Below, piece after piece: positions 1 through 10,065 of a stretch of 64,000 nucleotides of DNA (position 1 is its first letter; the number at the start of each line of letters is the position of its first letter). The stretch comes from Orobanche coerulescens (Eukaryota > Streptophyta > Magnoliopsida > Lamiales > Orobanchaceae). Below the pieces are notes generated by a model. That model saw nothing but the letters and a program-made list of their open reading frames with translations, was not told the DNA's origin and made no database searches. The translations under genes were made by a program, and so were the position numbers. Location of the stretch: assembly GCA_033398695.1 (NCBI GenBank), contig CM065819.1:7675501-7739500 (forward strand), written 5' to 3'.

Positions 1-969
1 GGTAATTTCTCTTTCTCCATTCTATCGACTCGCTCGTGTTCGTTGTTGCTTTCTGAACTTGTTCTGTATTTCGGTTTCATCGTCCAAACGAGCTGTGATC
101 TTGTTGTGGGTCGATCTAGTTATCGCTGTGACTTTTTCGAGTTCAGTTCGATTCTTGTAAACCTTGTTCGGGAGTGACATCATTTGGTTCTATTAACTCT
201 TCTATTCGACGTAGATCGGATTTTTCTGTATTTTCGACTCTGTCGACTCGTTTATGTTCGTTGACATTTTCTGAACTTTCCCTATCCCTTGCTTTTATTG
301 ATCGAACGAGGGTGGTATTGTTTCGGAATAACTCGTTTGTCGTTGTCACTTTTCAATCGCTATTCCCTTTCCTGTGGATCTTATGGGAATGCATGTCTTG
401 TAGTTCTCACCAGATCATCCTGGGAGTTGTTGCTTGAATTGTATTATCCTACGTGTTTCGGACATGATTGTTCGATTTTTGTTGTCTCGATCGTTTGTTT
501 GTTCGGTTTTTGTTCTCGTTTCGTGATTGTTGAGCGTTCAGGCTCCTCCCTAATTCCCTCAAGTTCGGGAAATTAGTCTCGTTTTCGATCTTCCAACCCT
601 TGGGCGGTGGAATTCCGTATTTGTTCAGCGATTGACTCGCGTTTTGATTGATGTACCGTTGGGTCGGTCAATCTTATTGATTTTTGTTCGTTGTGTTTTG
701 TGATTGTTCGGATAATTGACTTGACCATATTATCCGTTTGATGACGCTTGCCATCTGTTGGTTTTATTATATTCCTAACGGCGGCGTTGTGTTGGTCGCC
801 GTGGAGCGTGTTTTCACGCCGTATGTCTCTTTGCGTTTCTTGCAGCATTTCGCCGTCGGGCACAAATTTTCGGTTTTTGTGTATCTCGTCGAGTTTCCCT
901 GGCAGGGAATATTGCTTCTCCCTACTTGTTTTAAGTTTCGGGACGAAACTTCTTTTAAGGAGGGTAGAA
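1..969 (+). mobile_element. 3' non-coding interior of Ty3/gypsy element A, with polypurine tract
   Basis: No convincing protein is encoded on either strand. The stretch is T-rich and ends in a gypsy signature: a 'gtttcgggacgaaac' palindrome (about 934-950) and a polypurine tract 'aaggagggtagaa' (957-969), followed directly by an LTR starting TGTAATACCC. It is therefore the 3' interior of a plus-strand element whose body lies left of the window. Parts of it resemble LTR starts (for example the text near position 30 and at about 1005), so old LTR pieces may be embedded. Confidence 0.6.
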
Positions 970-1543
970 TGTAATACCCGTAATTTCGATTTCTGGTAAT
1001 TTCTTTTTTTTCGGCGGAAGTCTGTTTTGACGACTCGCTCATGACCGTTTCGTCATTCTGGGAATGATTAATTCTACACTTTTTGACATCCGAGTTCGTT
1101 TCGGTGTCGTTTTGTTGAGTTCCGTGCTTCTTAGCGACTTTTCCGCACTTGAGTTCGGTTCTTGCGAATCTCGTTCGGAACTGCTGTTTCGAGTTTCCCG
1201 TAAGTCCGTTTAACTTTTTTAGACGTGTTGTGAACTTCGGTTTGGTTATTCGATCACGTATCGTGATTTCCGGGCGTTTTGGGCCATTTTGTAATTTCTT
1301 GTAAGTTTCGGGTATCCGTATCTGTAATTGTTGTCTCGAACCGTTTCTTGGTCGCGTATGACTAATTATGGTGTTATGTTTTCATTTCGGGCCGTCGATG
1401 TTGTCCGCGAACTTTTCGTCGTGTTCGTTAAAATCGTTTCGGAAATCGGGTCGTCGAGCCCGGTGGTCAGTCTTTGGCCGGACGGTTGCGGGGGCCGGAC
1501 GATTGCAGGCACCGGCCGGGACAGTGCGCGAGGAACCGGCGTG

Positions 1544-1977
1544 GCGCACGCTCTGCTGCCGGAATCTGCTGCGCTAACCGGCGAGGTAGCGCACGCTATC
1601 GGGTGGCTAGCATACGCTATCGGGCACAGGCGGAAGGATTACGAGGTTACGGACTCGGTCGGGATCGGCGAGTAGCGCACGCTCTGTGGTCGTAGCGCAC
1701 GCTAACCGGCGGGGGTAGCGCCTTGCGCCGGCCGACTAGCGTACGTTACAGGTAAGTTTGTTAGTCCGGTGGCTCTTTGGGCCAATTCGGCTAGCGCGCG
1801 CAGGCTTCCGGCCGTAGCGCACGCTAGCGGGAGTCGGGCGGACGAGTCATGGTCGGCAGAATTGGTCGGTGGTGCCGGGTCATGCGGGCTATGGCCGAGA
1901 GTGCTCGGCTGATACTGGCCGATAGCGCACGCTAGTCCGGGAAGGCTAGCGCACGCTAGTTCCGGCCCAGTATATAA
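1544..1977 (+). promoter_or_regulatory. LTR A promoter: cluster of TAGCGCACGCTA motifs and TATA box
   Basis: Copies or close variants of TAGCGCACGCTA (arms TAGCG/CGCTA around a 2-bp centre) lie at 1544 (GCGCACGCT only), 1587, 1608 (centre TA, one arm changed), 1673, 1693, 1737 (TAGCGTACGTTA), 1815, 1923 and 1947. A TATATAA box follows at 1971-1977, 12 bp after the last motif. A motif cluster this close to a TATA box suggests an upstream activating region of the U3 promoter; that role is inference. Confidence 0.6.
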
Positions 1978-2689
1978 ATGACAGACCAGCGACTTTTTCA
2001 GTCATTTTTCATTTCATTTCTCTTCGGTCCGCGGCTGGGGTTTTGGAGGAGACGAAGCCATGTTGTTTAACAACAAATCCATGAAGTTCTTGAGTTCATA
2101 ACATCAATGAATCATCCGTTATCATCCTTTGATCTAGCGAATCAAGGTAATCTTCCTTAGAACCCTAATTTCGTGAATTTGGGGGTTTTTGCATTTTCGT
2201 CCGATTCGTTCCGTGTTGTTGATTAATTCATGATGGGTATGATTAATCTTGGTAGTATTCTCGTGTTTAACATCATTTAATCCATTGTTCTTCGTCGAAT
2301 CGAAGTATATTTCTTGATTTCCTTCGAATTGACTTTTTGGGGAATTTGTCCTCGATCTCGTTTTTCATCCGTTTTCGATGGATAGATTATAGTTAAATGA
2401 TGTTGTTAAACATATTCTATGTATTGTATATCCATATTTCAACTTGGAATTCCGTTTTCGTGATTTGATGGAACGAATCGTGTTCTTGGCCGTTTTGGGG
2501 GAAATCCTTGAACTTTCGTCATTCGTTCTTTGAATTCAACGGCTTTGAGTCGTGTTATGGAATTCATTTCATTGTTATTATTGTCCTTCGTAGTTTATGA
2601 CGTGAGTTGGCGATCGGTGGAGTCGGCGGGTTCGTAATCGGTTCGTGTCAACCTACTTTGGTCGATTCTCCGCGTTGTTCTTATTCGAG

Positions 2690-3927
2690 GCAAGTACCTT
2701 GTCCATACTTTTCTTGTTTTGTGGATATGATGATTGGTGATCGTCTTGGTTTATTTGTTTGTTTGAAATGAGTTTTCAAAAGATTTGGTTAGCCTTGTTA
2801 AAGGCCCTCTTTCAAAACCGTGTGTGTTTTGTGATTGGTGTGATTCGTGAACGAGTATGTGAATCTTATGGATATGTTTGGTGTTGGTGATGCACTTGGT
2901 ATTTGCGTGTGGATGTATATTGTTTCATTTCGGTGCATTGTGGTTTGACGTGTTGTTTTACTGAGTGTTTGATGCCTCTGGGTGAATTGTTTGGATATCC
3001 TTGGTGTGATATGTTACTCGTGCTTGAGATTATTTCGCTAGCCAGCTCGGGGGGTCCGACGGGATCACGGAGTGGGATTCGTGGCTTCGTCCCGGTCTTA
3101 GGCGACGTGTGGTGCTTGAGTATTTCGCTAGCCAGCTCGGGGGGTCCGACGGGATCACGGAGTGGGATTTGTGGCTTCGTCCCGGTCCTAGGCGATGCGT
3201 GTACATGTTTTGTGAATGTGTTTGCTCACCTCGGGAGGGTTCGACGGGACCACGGAGGGAATTCCAATGGCTTCGACCTGGGTTCACGAGTGAAACTTCA
3301 CCGCTACGTGTGTATATTTTGTGATTGTTTTTCGCTCACCTCGGGAGGGTCCGATGGGATCACGGAGGGAATTCCATTGGCTTCGACCTGGATTCACGAG
3401 TGCGGTTGCTTATGTTTTGTGAATGTGTTTGCTCACCTCGGGAGGGTTCGACGGGCCACGGAGGGAATTCCATTGGCTTCGACCTGGATTCACGAGTGAA
3501 ACTTCACGGGTGCGTGTGTATTTTATGTCCGTCGAGGACGCATGACGTGGGTTTTTAACCTTGTGTATTATGGTTGGTTTTATTTGCGAAAACAAAACCT
3601 TTGGGCTGTGACCCTGTTAATTTTTGGAAAGCGAAGGATTCGGTAATCCTAAATTATGCGCTACTAAAACTCTCGATGGCAATTCAAACTGTTTTATAAA
3701 TAGTTTTCCCTTGATTTGTGACCTTTCGGTTTTAGAATGTTTTACCAAACTCTTGCCTCGGGAAGTACTTTTCGTCACGTTTGGATTTTTAACGATTCCT
3801 GGTTATTGTTATTCGTGAAATGTGAATTGTATGGCTCGTATTTGCACTTTGTTCTTGCACTAGCAAAACAGTGGAGTTTTGCTAACCCCCGAGTATTCGG
3901 GGGGTGGATGTCTATTTTTGCATTCAG
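2690..3927 (+). other. Predicted leader intron inside LTR A, with two hairpins near the 3' splice site
   Basis: The donor is AG|GCAAGTAC (a GC-type donor at 2690) and the acceptor is CATTCAG|GT (CAG at 3925-3927). Upstream of the acceptor are two hairpins: TAGCAAAAC...GTTTTGCTA (about 3861-3884) and CCCCCGA-GTAT-TCGGGGG (3886-3903). The same order is found in LTRs B, C and X. Splicing is inferred from sequence only. Confidence 0.45.
3031..3520 (+). repeat. Tandem repeats in LTR A (two unit types)
   Basis: Two units with a 90-bp period start at 3031 and 3121. Three related units start near 3225, 3335 and 3432, with spacings of 110 and 97 bp. All five share a core like TCCGACGGGATCACGGAG (3055, 3145, 3239, 3349, 3446). 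The array lies wholly inside the predicted leader intron. Confidence 0.85.
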
Positions 3928-4255
3928 GTTTTGGAGCATAGCACAGGGTTGGCACGAAGGATGATGAAAGATGAACGATACTAATCACACGAGGATCCGT
4001 TGCTGTCGTATTGGTCTAGTTGTATTTTCTTTTCCGCTGCAGTATATTTTCCCCGTTGTACGGGTGTGATTGTATTTCGACCCCTGCGTGGGCATGAGTT
4101 GTATTTGAGTTGTACATATTTATTGAAAGACCAAATCGGTCTACTGAGTCATTTTTGCCTTAAAGGCGATGGTTGATTGTAGTTGTCGGCCTGGTAGGTC
4201 CTCGAGGAGAGGGTCTACGGCGTGTAATATCCCTGAGCGGATTGGGGGTGTTACA

Positions 4256-4852
4256 CTTTCAGCCGCAAGTATTTGCCACCATGTTTTCGGTCCGCTGGTC
4301 CCCCGCGTCCCGTGCCTACCCGCCATCAATCAAGTACCATACTTCCTTGTCTTGAACATTCTTTCACATACACATGTTATGCATGATCATTCAATAACAG
4401 TCACATATGAAAATATCAATCAATATATGATCATCCGGAAACAGCCTCTCTGTGTTAAGATAGGGGTAAGACTACAGACATCCGATCCCTTCTTACCCCA
4501 CTTTTTGCGGGAGCCGTTGAGGCATTGGGGTAATGTTGTTGTTGTATAATTAGTTGCTCGAGTAAATAAATTAAAATTGCGGGTTGTCTGCAATTTTTTG
4601 ATGAATTTGCTGTGAGAAACGTCGAATTATTTGTTTTGTTTTATATCATTTCTTTTTTCTCTGTTCCGGGTGCTCGCAGAGAAATCCTTCAACCTCATTC
4701 ATTCGTGCGGCGGCTTTGGCAACAGCTGGGTCAGGAATATTTTGCTTTACCTCCTCCTTGGATTACAGTAAGGATCTCATTCATTTAGTCGAAGGATATT
4801 AATAACACCTTGTCATGTAGCGTACATTAGCTTCGTTCATAGCGTTTGTTTG
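4256..4852 (+). repeat. Spacer with a SINE-like 3' end (4436-4549) and an exon-like block
   Basis: 4436-4549 has the usual 3' region of a plant SINE with a TTG tail: 'aacagcctctctgtg', then 'aggggtaagactac', a 'gcgggagcc' block and a final (TTG)n at about 4538-4549. At 4679-4768 a short block lies between a CAG acceptor-like and a CAG|TAAG donor-like site and could be a lost exon, but I do not recognise its translation. The rest shows nothing I can name. Confidence 0.5.
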
Positions 4853-5073
4853 TATTGTTTATTAATTAAAGTGGATTTTATGGTGTTTGTGTATATATGA
4901 TAGTGCGTGCTTTGTCACGTGTTGGTTTGCAATTCGAATTGTTGGTGTTGTACGTTAGTGTTTCACCGCATGTTACGTGATTGTCATTTCGTCGAAGAGT
5001 TTCGTTGTTGTGTTGAGTTATTGGTGCGGTCCTACTGCCTGTGCAGTAGATGTAGCGCTTGTTATGCTGTGTT

Positions 5074-5280
5074 ATAGCGTGCGTTAATGATGAAGTATTA
5101 GCGCACGCTATTGTGTTAGTTAGCGCACGCAAACTGGGGATGCAGAGAAGCTACTGGACTAGAATCATGACTCATTAGCGCATGCTATGGAGCGTGACTA
5201 GCGCACGCTAACGTCGCTTTGGGCTGGACGTATTGGAGTGTTGACCCGTTAGCGCACGCTAAATCGGGATAGTATATATA
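5074..5280 (+). promoter_or_regulatory. LTR B promoter: TAGCG..CGCTA motifs and TATA box
   Basis: Motif copies: TAGCGTGCGTTA (5074), TTAGCGCACGCTA (5098), TTAGCGCACGC (about 5120), TTAGCGCATGCTA (5174), CTAGCGCACGCTAA (5198) and TTAGCGCACGCTAA (5249-5262). TATATATA follows at 5273-5280, 11 bp after the last copy. The spacing to the TATA box matches LTR A. Confidence 0.6.
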
Positions 5281-6185
5281 TTGAACAACAACATGTTCTT
5301 CTCATTTTTTTCCTCATTTCTCACCCTAGAACCGTCGGGAAGGAGAGTGCGGCGACTTGGAGACGACAAGGTGCGATCCTTCACCATTTTTCATCGATCT
5401 TGAGTCCCTAGTGTGGATTAATCAATATATAATCCTTATTCTTCGTCGGATCGAGGTAATTTCTTGATTTCCCTAAAGTTGATCTTTTTGGAGTTTTGTT
5501 CTTGATTTCATTTTCAATCCGGTTTTGATGAGCCGATTAGCGTTAAACGATGTTGTTGATCATGTTTTATGGAATGTATATCTATATCTTCGATTCGTTC
5601 AACTCGGTTGATGATTCTAGTATTTTTGAAGAACCGTGAACATTTAATGTTCGATAGTGTTTCAATGAGTTTCACTTCGGGTGTTGGATGTGTTATCCAT
5701 CGTATTTGGTTGTTATATTCGTAGTGATTGTGTTGTCGTCGTTTTCTTACGGAGGTTGTAGGTTTCCAGGGCTGTTCGGTTGAGCCGTGTTCGTCGAAGC
5801 ATTCGCATGTCTATTATTGAGGTAAGTATCTTGCTTATACGATTTGTATCTCGTGAATAGTGTTTACGTGTTGGGTTGTGATGATTAGCTTACTTTCGTA
5901 AACATGATTCGTATGTATTGCTTGTTATGAATGTTTGGTGGTATTGGTGGTATTCTTGGATGTCCAATGTGATGATATTGTGTTGATTGTGTTGTTTTGT
6001 GGGTTTAATAATTCTCTTGGATGTGTGTTTCTATGTGTTGTGAATTATTCATGAGTTATGAAGTTGTGTCGGTGAATTATGCACTTGAACGTGTGGTATG
6101 GTGTGTTGTTGAACGACTGGATATGATTGTGTGTGCGTGATGATGTATTGTGATGACAGTGCGTATGGTGAAGTGTGTTGTGCGA

Positions 6186-6362
6186 GGTACGGCCCGTGAG
6201 GCCTCTGGAGTTTGTTATTTGCGGGTACGGATAGTATGTGTTGTGCCAGGTATGCCCTGAGGCCTTTGGAGTTCGTTACTTGTGGGTACGAACAATGTGT
6301 GTTGTGCCAGGTACGGCCCGTGAGGCCTCTGGAGTTCGCTACTTGCGGGTACGAACGATGTG
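6186..6362 (+). repeat. Tandem repeat in LTR B (three units of about 60-65 bp)
   Basis: Three units contain 'gaggcctctggagtt' or a near copy followed by 'cgggtacga'. They lie in the predicted leader intron of LTR B (donor GGTAAGTATC near 5821, acceptor TTTCAG|GT at 8720-8722 after the solo LTR), in the same relative place as the repeats of LTRs A, C and X. Confidence 0.75.
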
Positions 6363-6577
6363 TGTGGTTCGGGTCCTGAATTCTATTATTGTTTTTAAGT
6401 ATTGCGATTTGAAATGAGATTTGGGCTGAGACCCTAACGATTTCGAAATGGTTTACAACTTAGGACCTGATATCCTAAAGGTTTTATGTTTCTAAAACTC
6501 CCGAGATGATTCTATTTTCAAATTCTTTGTTTTTAAACACTAAAACCTCTCAGGAACAATTATTGGATGGTTGTCAT

Positions 6578-8602
6578 TGTAATATCCGTAATTTTCCATT
6601 TTTAGCAGTTTCCATTTTTGGTGTATGTCTATTTTTATCGACTCGCTTGTAACCGTTTCGACATTTCGAATCTACTTTGTTCTTGGAGTTTTTCCATTTG
6701 GACGAGTTCTGATGATGTTTTCACGTAATTTCATTTTATGACATGTTTTGCCGTATGAACGTTCGATTCTCGTAAAACTCGTTCGTTTTCGTTGTTTCTT
6801 GGCTTGTACAAGTTCGTATGGTTGAGTTGGTCATGTTGAAACTTTCGGTTTGTAAATCCGACGTCGTTTCGTGATTTTCGGGCACTTGGGCCATTTTCGT
6901 AATTTCCTATAATTTTAGGGAAATTCATCTCCTTGTCGTATTTTGGATTCCTCGGTAGTTGGAAGTGCATTTAATTTCGAGCACTCAGCTTCGTTGTTAT
7001 GAATACCTCGTATTTACACTTTTTATTCTATCCTCGTGTTGTAGTTCGTCGTTGAATCGACTGTGCAGAATCGGTGTTCAGAACTGGGGTCCGTTACGTG
7101 CATAACGTACGTTATGCATGATCCATAACGTACGTTATGACCCTTCACAATTCAGTACAGACATTTGGTTACGTACGTTAACCAGTATTGGGTTACGTAC
7201 GTAACCATCATAACGTACGTTAACAGCTTGTGTTAACGTACGTAACGCACTGTCAGCGTTTTTTTTAAACTGACTTAACCTCAGTCAGTTTCTTTTCATC
7301 CTTCTTCGCCCCTTTTCGCGACGTGAGCGTTCTTGAGCACCTTTGGAGCGATTTGTCCAGAGCAATCCGTGGATTTCCTCTAGAGATTGACTATTGTGTA
7401 CCAAGGGAGATTAATCTACAACATTATCATCATCCATCCGTCAAATCCAAGGCATTTCCTCAGGAACCCTAACTTTGACGAATTTGGGGGTTTTTCGGGA
7501 TTCTAGGGTTTAGTTCCAAATTGTTCAACTATGTTACGATATTCTTTACCGATTATGGTTATTGAGTGATTCTAAATCCAATTTCCTTGATTTTAATCCG
7601 TGAATTATCAATACGGGGAGATTTTGCGTAAACCCTCGCCCGTATCGATTGAGCGTCTATTGTCGTGAATTGTAATCGGGATTATGGGACTATTCCTTTC
7701 GTTTATTGATGTCCGTTGGGACTGAGTTATGTTAATTCTTCGTTAGGAACCGTCGTCTTCCACTCGGATCATCCGTAGTCGTTTTTCACTTCCGATTCTT
7801 CGAAGATGTCACAAAGGCAAGTACTTTACATTTGTTTACATGTTCTAGTATTTGAATTATGGATGTATTGTGGTTGTTATGGATGGATATGTGTATGTTC
7901 AGCTAGGGACGGTCCGACGGGGCCTCTAGGGATACGTTGCCGTGAGTTTCGTATCACGAACTGTGGTTAATCACCCAGGGATGTCCGACGGGGCTCTGCG
8001 GGGTACGGTGGCCGTGAGTCACGTACCAAGGTTAACTTTGAATTGTTTTGGTTGGAGAAAATGTGTTTTCTGCTTGTGCATCGTAAATATTCCGGAATAT
8101 AAAATGTTCTCTAAAATGATTTTTGGCGCATTATTCATCTGATTAGAATGTAGTTCAAATGGATTGTACTTGCACTAGCAGTTGTCGCTAACCCCTTAAA
8201 TGGGGGAAATACTTTTTGTATTTCAGGTATTGATCGTGGGGACAATCGAGCACCCGAGCCGTATGAGGATGATGGACAAGCATGATATTGTCCAGAAGTT
8301 GATTATTGGTGTTCTATCTGTCAATTATTATTGATGTCTGATTTTGGGATTCTGTATTATAAAATTTGATTAAGTACTCGAGTACTTCCGGTTTGAATTT
8401 GTTAATGTTGTGTTCCCGTTTTGGGGAAATGGATTTGATGTCAGAATTTTATTTGTCGGTTATAGTCTTTTATTTAGCTGGTCGTTTTATTTATGATGGT
8501 TTGTCGTTGTCGAATGTCTTGTTTGGTACGTTAGCCTGGTGGATTCCACAGTGTGGGGTCCACGGCGTTGTAATATGCCCTGAATGTCTTGGGGGTGTTA
8601 CA
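6578..8602 (+). mobile_element. Solo LTR C (gypsy) with TSD GTCAT
   Basis: It starts TGTAATATCC and ends GGGGGTGTTACA, with identical 5-bp duplications GTCAT at 6573-6577 and 8603-8607. No interior sequence is present, so this is a solo LTR left by recombination between two LTRs. It interrupts the 5' LTR of element B and is younger than B. It has the same internal plan as LTR A: dyad motif cluster, GC donor (7817), TCCGACGGGG repeats (7913, 7984), CCCC-TTAAAT-GGGG hairpin (about 8192-8205) and a TTTCAG acceptor (to 8226). Confidence 0.9.
7103..7245 (+). promoter_or_regulatory. LTR C cluster of ACGTACGT palindromes
   Basis: Six sites share an ACGTACGT core: TAACGTACGTTA at 7103, 7126 and 7211, GGTTACGTACGTTAACC at about 7167, GGTTACGTACGTAACC at 7191 (a perfect 16-bp palindrome) and TTAACGTACGTAA at 7233. 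Each holds TACGTA, the A-box recognised by plant bZIP factors (established for the family; use here is inference). The cluster corresponds in position to the TAGCGCACGCTA cluster of LTRs A and B. Confidence 0.6.
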
Positions 8603-9065
8603 GTCATTATCTGATTCATGATTGTTGTTTGCTTGCTACATTTTGTATGGTTATGATATTTGTATTAGCAAATTCAATTTGCTAACCTCTTAAACGGGAG
8701 AAATGTGTTTCATGCATTTCAGGTACGTATAGTTCGAGAGAGCATTCACAGGATTGACATGGAAGATGAAGAGCTACGATACTAATTAAGAGTAAGAGAG
8801 TTTAGTCTGACTTTATTGTATTGTCGAGTTGTATTCAGTCTTTCGCTGTGTTGTACTTTGACCCCTATGTGCGTATGTAATATAAGGAGTTTATTTTGCT
8901 TTGATTTAGTCGTGTGACCTCGTCAGTCTGTGTATTTTAAGTATTTGACCTTATCGGTCCGCGTCATTATTCAGATCAAATCTTTGGCCGTCCTGTGGTT
9001 TTTAGCCTGGTAGATCCAGGGTCTACGGCGTGTGATATTCTTGGTTGATTTCTGGGGGTGTTACA

Positions 9066-10065
9066 GTATGGTATCAGAGCTTAGGTTGTGGAAACCTAGG
9101 CTGTAGGTCGAGTCGAGTCGTGTTTTTGTTGCGTCATTCGAGTTGTCGATTGACAAGTTGAGTTTGTGCATTGCCACATCATTTCGTTCATGTTGTTCGT
9201 TGAGATTAGTATCGTGGGCGATCGTCATCTTCGTGCGACTTGTGGATGTAAGTCTATTATATCATATTTTGTGTTTAGTGACTTTATTACATGTGTGTCA
9301 TGAGATGTAATTCGTATTTGATACTTGTGGTATATTACGTGTGTAATGAGCTAGATATATTGATGGATTGGACACCAAGTGGTGTAGTGTGTTATGAAAC
9401 CTTGAACAATGGTGCGTGATTTGCTGCGGCCGTGTTTGTATCGGTAATGGTCGTAAGTTTCCTGTTGATACGATCATGTGATTCGTCAGTTACGACCGTA
9501 AGTTCCACTTATTGCAGTGGTAGTTCTTGTATTATTGTAATTATCCGGAGTGGATATTTTTGTCGTGTTACTATGATCGTCTTACGTTGATATGTTGTGC
9601 TGAGGTGGCGTTTTGGTATAATGTTTTGCGATGTTGTGTTTAATTGTATTGAGCGGTTGTCTGTTTAGTTTGCCGAGAAGTCAAGGTCGTGGTCGTGGGT
9701 GTAGTCAGGAGCGTGATGAGGTCAGCTGTGGAACCTTCTAGGTCAGCTGTTGGATCTAAAAGATCCAAGTGGGTGTCGTTGACTTCTGGTAATGCTCCAA
9801 GATATTTCAACTGTAATATCACGGGCCATGTTCGTGTGGATTGTAAGGCACCACCAGTGACTTGTTATAATTGTGGACACAAAGTGCATCGAGTTCAGTA
9901 GTGGAAAGAGTATCTGATGTGCTTCAGACACAGGCTTCAACGCCATTTTCGAGAACGACTCTTAGAGATCCGTGATGATCGACTTTATTGCACTTACTTA
10001 TTTCTGTTCGTATGATTGTTTGTTTGAAGTTTCGAGGACGAAACTTATTTTTTACTGGGGTAGAA
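9066..10065 (+). mobile_element. Shrunken interior of gypsy element B (primer site, gag remnant, polypurine tract)
   Basis: Only about 1 kb remains between the LTRs: the primer site at 9069-9080, a gag zinc-knuckle remnant near 9689-9901 and a polypurine tract 'actggggtagaa' just before 10066. Protease, reverse transcriptase and integrase are absent, so a large internal deletion has removed pol. Confidence 0.75.
9689..9901 (+). pseudogene. gag zinc-knuckle remnant of element B
   Basis: The frame ends with two CCHC-like zinc knuckles typical of chromovirus Gag. The first has lost its leading cysteine (Tyr-Phe-Asn-Cys, then Gly-His and Cys). The second keeps CYNC but is cut by a stop after the His region. 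Gag normally packages the RNA; this copy cannot make a full protein. Confidence 0.6.

Larger units (their letters stand above)
970..4255 (+). repeat. LTR A (3' LTR of gypsy element A, 3.3 kb)
   Basis: It begins TGTAATACCC after the polypurine tract and ends GGGGGTGTTACA, the TG...CA form of gypsy LTRs. Its last 80 bp carry a module shared with all the other gypsy LTRs here ('gcctggtaggtcc', then 'gggtctacggcg', then 'tgtaatat'). In order it contains a cluster of 12-bp dyad motifs, a TATA box, a predicted leader intron with tandem repeats, and the conserved end module. The other end of the element is outside the window, so no TSD can be tested. Confidence 0.75.
4853..9065 (+). repeat. 5' LTR of gypsy element B, split by solo LTR C
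   Basis: From about 4853 the sequence matches the start of the LTR at 10066; the first ~25 bp are missing. It runs to 6577, is interrupted by solo LTR C, resumes at 8603 and ends GGGGGTGTTACA at 9065. A primer-binding site TGGTATCAGAGC (9069-9080, matching the 3' end of initiator tRNA-Met) follows at once, which makes this a 5' LTR. It has its own TAGCGCACGCTA cluster, a TATATATA box at 5273 and a tandem repeat at 6186-6362. Confidence 0.8.

Noticed and set aside
1328..1695. Open frames across the TAGCGCACGCTA cluster of LTR A
   Set aside because: GC-rich motif repeats lower the stop frequency. No conserved domain, and the equivalent part of LTR B is not open.
4169..4549. A 126-codon frame running from LTR A into the SINE-like sequence
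   Set aside because: It crosses an element boundary and has no domain.
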